A DNA stretch of 64,000 nt from Acidobacteria bacterium Ga0077551 (GTDB lineage Bacteria; Pseudomonadota; Alphaproteobacteria; Caulobacterales; Hyphomonadaceae): the NCBI GenBank assembly GCA_001464545.1, contig LNFC01000024.1:1-64000 (forward strand), read 5' to 3'. Position 1 is the stretch's first letter, and the number at the start of each line of letters is the position of its first letter. A model generated the notes under the pieces. The model was not told the origin of the DNA, made no database searches, and saw only the letters and a list, made by a program, of their open reading frames with translations. This document shows positions 57,777 through 64,000 of the stretch, piece after piece. The translations under genes were made by a program, and so were the position numbers.

Positions 57777-58543
57777 CAGGTAACGGTCGCCCCGCCGTCC
57801 ACCACCAGCATCTGGCCGGTCATGTAGGCGCCCGCCTTCGACGCGAGATAGACCGCCGCGCCGGCGATTTCTTCCGGGTCTCCGATCCGCTTCAGCGGCG
57901 TGCCGGTGAGGGCGCGCTTCAGGGTTTCCGGATTGTCCCAGAGGGCCTTGGCAAAGTCGGTCTTGATGAGGCCCGGCGCGATGCAGTTGACGCGGATATT
58001 GTCGGCGCCGAATTCGGCGGCGAGGTTGCGGGCGAGCTGGAAGTCCGCCGCCTTGGAGATGTTGTAGGCGCCGATCACCGGCGAAGCGCGCAGGCCGCCG
58101 ATGGACGAGACGATGATCACGGCGCCGTCTTTCCGCTCGCGCATCTGCGGGGCGCACATCTGGATCAGCCAGTGGTTCGAGATGATATTGTTCTGCAGGA
58201 TCTTGGTGAATGCGTCATCCGAGATGCCGGCCATCGGGCCGTAATAGGGGTTCGAGGCCGCGTTGCAGACGACGATGTCGATCTTGCCGAACGACTTGTT
58301 GGTCTCGTCGACCATCGCCTGCAGGTCCTCCTTGGAGGAGATGTTGGCCGGGATGGCGATGGCGGTACCGTCGCCATGCTTCTTGTTGATGCCGTCCGCC
58401 ACTTCCTGGCAGGGGCCCGGCTTGCGCGAGGAGATCACCACGCGGGCGCCCTGGTCGGCCATGGCCTCGGCAATCGCCCGGCCGATGCCGCGCGACGAGC
58501 CCGTGATGATGGCGGATTTTCCCTTGAGATCGAACAGGCTCAT
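57776..58543 (-). CDS. Short-chain dehydrogenase/reductase
   Basis: The 255-residue protein has AIITGSSRGIGRAIAEAMADQGA, CNAASNPYYGPMAG, IIVSSIGGLRASPVIGAYNISKAADFQLARNLAAEFGADNIRVNCIAPGLIKTDFA with the YxxxK pair, and TGQMLVVDGGATV. The NPYYG form is common in DHRS4-like and acyl-CoA-linked SDRs. It probably forms a two-gene unit with the hotdog protein downstream. Confidence 0.92.
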   Translation of the reverse strand: MSLFDLKGKSAIITGSSRGIGRAIAEAMADQGARVVISSRKPGPCQEVADGINKKHGDGTAIAIPANISSKEDLQAMVDETNKSFGKIDIVVCNAASNPYYGPMAGISDDAFTKILQNNIISNHWLIQMCAPQMRERKDGAVIIVSSIGGLRASPVIGAYNISKAADFQLARNLAAEFGADNIRVNCIAPGLIKTDFAKALWDNPETLKRALTGTPLKRIGDPEEIAGAAVYLASKAGAYMTGQMLVVDGGATVT

Positions 58544-58722
58544 GGCGGCCCTCCCTGATTGTTTGTTCTGATGACGGGGGCAACCCTATGGGAGGCGGGC
58601 CGGATGGGCTAGAGCTTCCGTAAGGGGAATTTCTCCCCCCGGCGCGCGTGCAGGGCAGGCCGGAATCGCCTGCGGCGAAGCGGACTCTTCAACCGTCGAC
58701 AAAACCTGATAAACTGCCGGGC

Positions 58723-59133
58723 ATGTGGGGATATGCTGCCAGGTACATTGCGCGCGCGCTTGCCGTGATCGCACTGATCTCCCAGGCCTTGATGCCTGGG
58801 GCGATGGCGGCGGCGTCCTCACGTCCGGGCGATCTGCCCTCGGTGCTTTGCGCCATGCCGGCAGACGACATGCAGGGCGCAAGCTCTGCCGTCGGCTCTG
58901 AAATCGCCCAGCTCATCGCCCAGAAATCCCAGTCCGCACCGGTGGACACGGACCATGAGTGTCCGGCTTGCGTGATCGCCCAAACGGCCACGCTTCCCGA
59001 GCCGGTTGTCCTGAAGTCACCCTCCGAAGGCATTGCGGCCCAAACCGCGCCCGTCTTCGAGGTCCGCTTCGCGCATGTCCCGCGCGGCCCGCCGGTCGGC
59101 TCACGCGCGCCGCCTGCTTCACTGAAAGCCTGA
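58723..59133 (+). CDS. DUF2946-like small exported protein
   Basis: The 136-residue product has an N-terminal signal (RALAVIALISQALMPGAMA) and a C-terminal half with SVLCAMPADD and TDHECPACVIAQ, a His-x-Cys-Pro-x-Cys arrangement typical of DUF2946 proteins that accompany copper or other metal genes. It lies directly upstream of a TonB receptor and a PepSY membrane protein in the same direction. ATG 58723 is chosen because the signal peptide begins there. Confidence 0.75.
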   Translation: MWGYAARYIARALAVIALISQALMPGAMAAASSRPGDLPSVLCAMPADDMQGASSAVGSEIAQLIAQKSQSAPVDTDHECPACVIAQTATLPEPVVLKSPSEGIAAQTAPVFEVRFAHVPRGPPVGSRAPPASLKA

Positions 59134-59209
59134 TCTAGCCGCTCTCCATCCGGAGGGCAGTCTGCCGGAGCGCCAGCTCCCGGTCACTTTCAATTGAAGA
59201 CGACACACC

Positions 59210-61219
59210 ATGAATTTCTCCCTGATAACGGGCTCCGCCGTGAGCCTCTCCGCCCTTGGGCTAGCGCTCTGGGCTTCGCTCCCCGCCGCCGCGCAGGAAA
59301 TCGACTCCGGCGAAGATAGCGTCCGCGTCGAAGAGACCATCATCGTCACGTCCACCGCCCAGACCAACGAAGCCGAAGCCAACGCTGCCCGCACAGCCGG
59401 CGGCGCCGATGTCGTCAGCCATGACGAATATGCCGACCGCTTCCTCGTCTCGATGCGCGACACGCTGGCCTTCTCGCCGGGCGTCTATACCCAGCCACGC
59501 TATGGCCAGGAAATCCGCATCTCCATCCGCGGCTCCGGCATCAGCCGCGGCTTCCACATGCGCGGCCTGACGCTCCTTCAGGACGGCGCACCGATCAACC
59601 TCGCCGACGACAATGGCGACTTCCAGGAACTGGAGCCGATCTTCTTCGACCACCTCGAAGTCTACCGCGGCGCCAACGCGCTGCGCTTCGGCTCGGGCAC
59701 GCTGGGCGGCGCGATCAACGGGGTCACGCCGACCGGCGAGACGGCCCCCGGCCTCTACGTGCGCGGCGACGTCGGCAGCTTCGAAACCTATCGCGGCCTT
59801 GTCTCCGGCGGTGTCGATTCCGGCCGCTGGGATGCCTGGGGCGCGGTCAGCGCCGACACGTCGGAGGGCGGGCGTGACCATGCCAGCCGCAATTCCTACC
59901 GTTTCCACGGCAATGTCGGCTACGACGTGACGGATAATGTCGAGACGCGCTTCTATCTCAGCCTCAACAACATCAATCAGGAACTGCCGGGCGCGCTGAA
60001 CCGGAACGACGCGCTGAACAACCCGTCGAAGGGCAACTTCGTGGGCGATCAAGCCCGCGACATCAACTCCATCCGTGTGCAGAACCAGACGCGGTTCGAT
60101 CTGGGTGAGGGCGACCTCGCCGTCGGCGTGTGGCTGAACTCCAAGGAACTCTATCACCCGATCTTCCAGGTCATCGACTTTCAGTCGCTCGATCGCGGCG
60201 TCTGGGGCCGGTATGAGTGGGAGAAAGGTCCATTCGCCTTCACGCTGGGCGCCGAAGCCCGCGAAGGCGAGACGGACGCCAAACGGTTCGTAAACATCAA
60301 TGGCGCCCGAGGTGCCCAGATATTCGAAGCAGACCAGTCTGCCTGGACAGCCAATGTCTACGGCGAGGGCCGCTACAGCCCGACGGACAAGCTGACCCTG
60401 ATTGCTGGTGCGATTGTGGCACAAGGCGAACGGGAGCAAAAACTGTTCCGACCCACTGCGGCCTTCGGCACGGCGGATTTCGAGGAAATCTCCCCGAAGT
60501 TCGGCGCGCTCTATCAGGCCACGCCGGACATCCAGCTGTATGCGAACTACAGCCGGTCGGCAGAGTTCCCCGGCATGGGGGAGGTGGCGCAGATCGCCTC
60601 CTTCGTGCCGATCGACGCCCAGACGGCCTGGACGTTCGAAGTGGGCTCGCGCGGCAGCGCCGGCATCGCCGAGTGGGACGTCTCGCTCTATTCGGCTGAT
60701 GTGGAAGGCGAGTTCCTTCAGTTCACGGTCGGACCGGATATCCCGGCATCGACCTTCAACGCGGATGAGACAACCCATGCCGGTATAGAGGCGGGTCTGT
60801 CGCTCGACTTCACGGACTGGCTGACGCTTCGCCAGGTCTACCAGTACTCGGACTTCAAGTTCGAAGGCGACGCCCAGTATGGCGACAATGCGCTTCCGGT
60901 GATTCCGGAGCATGTCTACCGTGCCGAGCTGCGCTTCTCCGGTGACCGCTTCACCGTTGCGCCGAACCTTGAATGGGTCGTCGATGGTCCGTGGTCGGAT
61001 TACAGAAACACCACCCGTACGGATGGGTACAGCCTCCTGGGCGTGACCGCGAGCTGGTCGGCAACCGACAAGATCGACTTCTTCGTTGATGGCCGCAACC
61101 TCGCGGACGAAAATGCTGTCGGCGATGTCAGCGCCGTGATCATAGCGACGCCGGCCTCGGTGATCTACAACCCTGTGGAACGCCGCTCGGTCTTCGGCGG
61201 CATTCGCGCGAGGTTCTGA
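59210..61219 (+). CDS. TonB-dependent outer-membrane receptor (metal/siderophore type)
   Basis: The 669-residue protein has a signal peptide ending LPAAAQ, a plug with DTLAFSPGVYTQPRYGQEIRISIRGSGI and HLEVYRGANALRFGSGTLGGAIN, and a barrel ending VFGGIRARF with the terminal Phe. Its plug form resembles ferric-siderophore and copper receptors (FecA/OprC-like). The neighbours suggest metal uptake. It is followed by a PepSY membrane gene after three bases. Confidence 0.93.
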   Translation: MNFSLITGSAVSLSALGLALWASLPAAAQEIDSGEDSVRVEETIIVTSTAQTNEAEANAARTAGGADVVSHDEYADRFLVSMRDTLAFSPGVYTQPRYGQEIRISIRGSGISRGFHMRGLTLLQDGAPINLADDNGDFQELEPIFFDHLEVYRGANALRFGSGTLGGAINGVTPTGETAPGLYVRGDVGSFETYRGLVSGGVDSGRWDAWGAVSADTSEGGRDHASRNSYRFHGNVGYDVTDNVETRFYLSLNNINQELPGALNRNDALNNPSKGNFVGDQARDINSIRVQNQTRFDLGEGDLAVGVWLNSKELYHPIFQVIDFQSLDRGVWGRYEWEKGPFAFTLGAEAREGETDAKRFVNINGARGAQIFEADQSAWTANVYGEGRYSPTDKLTLIAGAIVAQGEREQKLFRPTAAFGTADFEEISPKFGALYQATPDIQLYANYSRSAEFPGMGEVAQIASFVPIDAQTAWTFEVGSRGSAGIAEWDVSLYSADVEGEFLQFTVGPDIPASTFNADETTHAGIEAGLSLDFTDWLTLRQVYQYSDFKFEGDAQYGDNALPVIPEHVYRAELRFSGDRFTVAPNLEWVVDGPWSDYRNTTRTDGYSLLGVTASWSATDKIDFFVDGRNLADENAVGDVSAVIIATPASVIYNPVERRSVFGGIRARF

Positions 61220-61222
61220 TCC

Positions 61223-62626
61223 ATGGCCAGCGCCGTTCGCACAACGCTCCAGCACCGCGTCTGGCGCTGGCACTTCTTCGCCGGGCTGATGGTGATTCCC
61301 TTCGCTGTCATCCTGGCGGTGACGGGGGCCATCTACCTCTTCAAGCCGCAATTCGATGCGGCGGTAGAGGCCCGTATCAACGCACGGGCGGCGCCGCTGG
61401 CAGGAGACATCCTGCCGGCGGACGCGCTCGTAGAGGCAGGCCTTGCCGCCTATCCGGGCGGCAAACTTGCAAAACTCACCTTGCCGTCGGATGGAGCGGA
61501 TCCGACGGTCGAAGTCGACATCCGCGGAGAGGCAGGCCCTCGAACGCTCTGGGTGGACCGCACGACCGGCGAAGTCCTCCACAAGACCTCAACGCCCGGC
61601 CGGTTCATGAATTTCGTCAAGCGCATCCATGGCACGCTGCTGGCGGGAGATCGCGGCTCGCTCGTCGTCGAGATCATGGCAAGCTGGATGATCATCCTGA
61701 TCGTCACCGGCGTGTATCTCTGGTGGCCGCGCGGGGCCGCGTGGTGGCGCGTGTTCGTGCCGAAGTTCGGCGAAGGGCCGGGCAGGCGGGAGACCTGGCG
61801 CAAGGTGCACGGCATGGGCGGCGCTTGGATCGGCGGGGTCGTGCTGGTCATCCTGTTCTTCGGCCTGCCCTGGACGCAGGTCTGGGGTGACGGCTTCAAC
61901 AGGGCCAAAGACCTCGTGGGCCTCAAAGCGCCGGGGCAGGAATGGTTGGTCACGCTCGAGTCCGGCAATCCGCACGCGGATCACTCGATGCACGACATGC
62001 ATGCCGGCATGGATCACGGCACCGGCGCTGAACTCTGGGATCAGGGCAAGGCCTCGGATGAGGTCGGCGTGCAGTCAGCCTCGGCGGGCGCCGGCGCGGT
62101 CGCCCCGCTCTCCCTGCAAGCGGTGCTCGATCTGGCCGCGCCGGAGCGCTATGCGGCCCCCGTGGAAGTGCAGCCGCCCCGCGGCGAGAACGGAGTCTGG
62201 ACGATCCGCTCGATGGCCGCCTCCCGGCCGGACCGGATCACCGTCCACCATGACCGCTGGACCGGCGCGGAACTGATGCGCATCGAATTCACGGATCACA
62301 ATCCGGTCGACCGGTTCATGGCGCTCGGCGTGGCCTTCCATGAAGGCGCGCTGTTCGGTTGGCTGAACCAGGCCGTCGGCGTGATCGCCACGCTCGGCGT
62401 CATCCTGCTCAGCGTCACGGGCGGTATCATGTGGTGGCGCCGCCGGCCGAAGGGCCGCCTCGGCACGCCGCCGATGCCGGCCGACAAGCGGCTCGCCGTT
62501 GGCGTTGTCGTGCTGATCCTGGCGCTCTGCCTGTTCCTGCCGATGGCCGGTGTGACGCTTCTGGCAGCCCTGGTGATCGACGGGCTGATCTCGGCTGGAA
62601 ACCGCCTGCGCCGCAAAGCGGCCTAG
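61223..62626 (+). CDS. PepSY-associated membrane protein with His/Met cluster
   Basis: The 467-residue protein begins HRVWRWHFFAGLMVIPFAVILAVTGAIYLFKPQF and has about four membrane segments (WMIILIVTGVYLWWPRG; IGGVVLVILFFGLPW; LGVILLSVTGGIMWWRRRP), matching the PiuB/PepSY TM family linked to metal reduction after TonB receptors. The periplasmic loop at about residues 251-268 has NPHADHSMHDMHAGMDHG, a His/Met-rich run likely to bind copper. Its stop overlaps the stop of the convergent gene by three bases. Confidence 0.9.
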   Translation: MASAVRTTLQHRVWRWHFFAGLMVIPFAVILAVTGAIYLFKPQFDAAVEARINARAAPLAGDILPADALVEAGLAAYPGGKLAKLTLPSDGADPTVEVDIRGEAGPRTLWVDRTTGEVLHKTSTPGRFMNFVKRIHGTLLAGDRGSLVVEIMASWMIILIVTGVYLWWPRGAAWWRVFVPKFGEGPGRRETWRKVHGMGGAWIGGVVLVILFFGLPWTQVWGDGFNRAKDLVGLKAPGQEWLVTLESGNPHADHSMHDMHAGMDHGTGAELWDQGKASDEVGVQSASAGAGAVAPLSLQAVLDLAAPERYAAPVEVQPPRGENGVWTIRSMAASRPDRITVHHDRWTGAELMRIEFTDHNPVDRFMALGVAFHEGALFGWLNQAVGVIATLGVILLSVTGGIMWWRRRPKGRLGTPPMPADKRLAVGVVVLILALCLFLPMAGVTLLAALVIDGLISAGNRLRRKAA

Positions 62627-64000
62627 AGACCCCAGGCGTCGGCGAGGATACCGGCGAGCTTCTCCGTCCGCTTGCGGACGATTTCCGGCGTCCAGGCATC
62701 CTGTTCCATTAGGTCGCGGGTCAGCGCGAAAGCCTGACCGCCGCCGCCATTGAAGTAGATTTCCTTCTTGGCGCGGTAGTCGAGGCGGTCGGCCTTCTGG
62801 TTCACCTTGGTGGTCAGCAGCACGAAGTTGCCGATCGTGTCGCACTGTTCGCGGCGGCGCGCGGCGTCCGGCCAGGTGTCCAGCCAGTGGCTGTCGTCCG
62901 GGATGGTGCGCGGCAGGACGTGTTCGACAGTTGCGTCCGATTCCGGCGGAATGGTCCGCCCCCCGGCGAGCGCGGCGCACAGGCGCAGGGCAATCGCCCG
63001 GCGCTGCCCGAAGGTGGCAAACCGGCCGATCAACCGTTCACGGACCTTTTTGCCTTCATCGCGCGAGATAGCGAACGGTCCGGTCTTGGACAGCAGCACA
63101 CGGTCATTGCGCACCGCCTCGGTGACGCGCGAAAAGCGCCGGCTGCGCTGGTCGCGGTCATGGATCAGCAGCTGCGTGACATAGGACAGGCGTTCGAGAT
63201 TCTGGAAGAACTCCGGCGCGGCGGCATCGTCCACGCCCCGCTCGGCGAGGAAATGCAGCGCCGGCGCGCGCCAGTTGGATTGCTCAAGGGCGCGCATCTG
63301 GTGCAGGCAGTTCGCGATCGCCTGCGCGCGCGGGCTCTCCTCGAGCTGCGCCGTCTCGATCTGGCGGTAGGCGCGCACATAGGCCGGCAGGATCTCGTCG
63401 AGGAACTTGCGCGCATCGATCTTCGCCAGCGCGCCTTTCTGGAAGGCGGCGACGATATCGCCCTTGGTGCCGCGGTCGAAGATCGTGCGGATCTGGCGCA
63501 GCAGGTCGTCGAAGGCGGTGCCCCCAAGGGTTGCCTCATGCTCGGCCCAGCGTTCGGCATAGCGGGCCGCCTCGCTGGAGGTAAACCGCGCGCGCTGGAA
63601 CAGTTCGGTCTTGATAATGTCGTGCGCGCCGGGCTCCTTGCCGCGTGTGTTCAGTACGCGGAACACCTTGAAGCCTTGGTCCTTGTTGTCCACGACCACG
63701 CGTACCAGCGCGCAGCCCTTCATGACGATTTCGGTCAGCGCGCGCCGCTTTTCGGGCTCCACCTGGCCGAGCTCCTTGTGGAAGGCGGCAGCGTTCGCCA
63801 CCATGCGCGCCTGGCTCTCGCTCTCGCCGGGGTCTGCGTCGAACTCCAGCGTCGCGCCGGGCCGCTGGATAGCGTCGCGGAAGAACGCGCCGTCCTGGTA
63901 GTTCAGAGCGATGCGCCAGTTGGCCCCTTCGCCGAGAATTGGGCGGGCCTCATCGGCGATCAGCGCATGCAGCGCGCGCGCCCGGTCCTTGTCCGGCTCG
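62623..64000 (-). CDS. DUF262/DUF1524 (GmrSD-like) protein, 5' end outside the window
   Basis: The frame is open to the right edge of the window, so the N-terminal DUF262 part, with the expected DGQQR motif, lies mostly outside. The visible 458 codons include VFRVLNTRGKEPGAHDIIKTELF, typical of DUF262 proteins, and a C-terminal DUF1524 nuclease motif: TVEHVLPRTIPDD (about 62913-62930), then CDTIGNFVLLTTKVNQKADRLDYRAKK. GmrSD-type proteins are modification-dependent (type IV) restriction enzymes and related defence factors. Substrate is unknown. Confidence 0.85.
   Translation of the reverse strand, partial: EPDKDRARALHALIADEARPILGEGANWRIALNYQDGAFFRDAIQRPGATLEFDADPGESESQARMVANAAAFHKELGQVEPEKRRALTEIVMKGCALVRVVVDNKDQGFKVFRVLNTRGKEPGAHDIIKTELFQRARFTSSEAARYAERWAEHEATLGGTAFDDLLRQIRTIFDRGTKGDIVAAFQKGALAKIDARKFLDEILPAYVRAYRQIETAQLEESPRAQAIANCLHQMRALEQSNWRAPALHFLAERGVDDAAAPEFFQNLERLSYVTQLLIHDRDQRSRRFSRVTEAVRNDRVLLSKTGPFAISRDEGKKVRERLIGRFATFGQRRAIALRLCAALAGGRTIPPESDATVEHVLPRTIPDDSHWLDTWPDAARRREQCDTIGNFVLLTTKVNQKADRLDYRAKKEIYFNGGGGQAFALTRDLMEQDAWTPEIVRKRTEKLAGILADAWGL

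Noticed and set aside
59261..61582. Long minus-strand open frame opposite the second TonB receptor
   Set aside because: Low-complexity shadow composition; the + strand encodes a full receptor with all motifs.

Overview
The window is GC-rich chromosomal DNA from an alphaproteobacterium, most likely of the Hyphomonadaceae/Caulobacterales kind. The reasons are the S10-spc-alpha ribosomal gene order with adk placed between secY and rpsM, a GTTC-N7-GTTC type LexA box, two TonB-dependent receptors, several acyl-CoA and SDR enzymes, and dispersed intergenic palindromes. The genus is inference; no 16S rRNA or tRNA gene was seen.

Positions 1-15021: the last codons of tuf with a terminator, an inverted VOC-fold gene, and then one long ribosomal cluster on the + strand: rpsJ-rplC-rplD-rplW-rplB-rpsS-rplV-rpsC-rplP-rpmC-rpsQ-rplN-rplX-rplE-rpsN-rpsH-rplF-rplR-rpsE-rpmD-rplO-secY-adk, then rpsM-rpsK-rpoA-rplQ behind a second promoter, closed by a strong terminator. 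Many junctions overlap by 1-8 bases, as expected for translational coupling. L6 carries an unusual insert, rpsM starts with TTG and adk with GTG.

Positions 15022-34450 are ordinary accessory metabolism: a PcfJ-like protein behind a strong promoter, an HD-domain protein, SDR and VOC enzymes, an S10 serine carboxypeptidase, a lipoprotein, a CNT nucleoside transporter, a TauE/SafE permease next to a TonB-dependent receptor and a GST, and a lipid/acyl-CoA block (SDR, hotdog thioesterase, acyl-CoA dehydrogenase, beta-lactamase-fold hydrolase, enoyl-CoA hydratase, aldehyde dehydrogenase).

Positions 34451-46344: a decayed VOC gene, a DEAD-box RNA helicase, a TIR-transmembrane-FGE-like fusion (the most unusual single gene here), a zinc-ribbon protein whose ribosome binding site lies inside a hairpin, Fe/Mn superoxide dismutase, an NDUFAF6-like member of the squalene/phytoene synthase fold, a PQQ-type sugar dehydrogenase lipoprotein, trmFO, and three consecutive paralogous membrane proteins.

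Positions 46345-64000: uvrA preceded by a 48-residue membrane ORF and a LexA box, ssb, a class D beta-lactamase-like lipoprotein, a gyrA-coaD-cyclophilin-queA run, UPF0114, a hotdog thioesterase with an SDR, a metal-uptake-like trio (DUF2946-like, TonB receptor, PepSY membrane protein with a His/Met cluster), and the 3' part of a DUF262/DUF1524 (GmrSD-like) gene cut by the window edge. No CRISPR array, insertion sequence, prophage or integrase was found.
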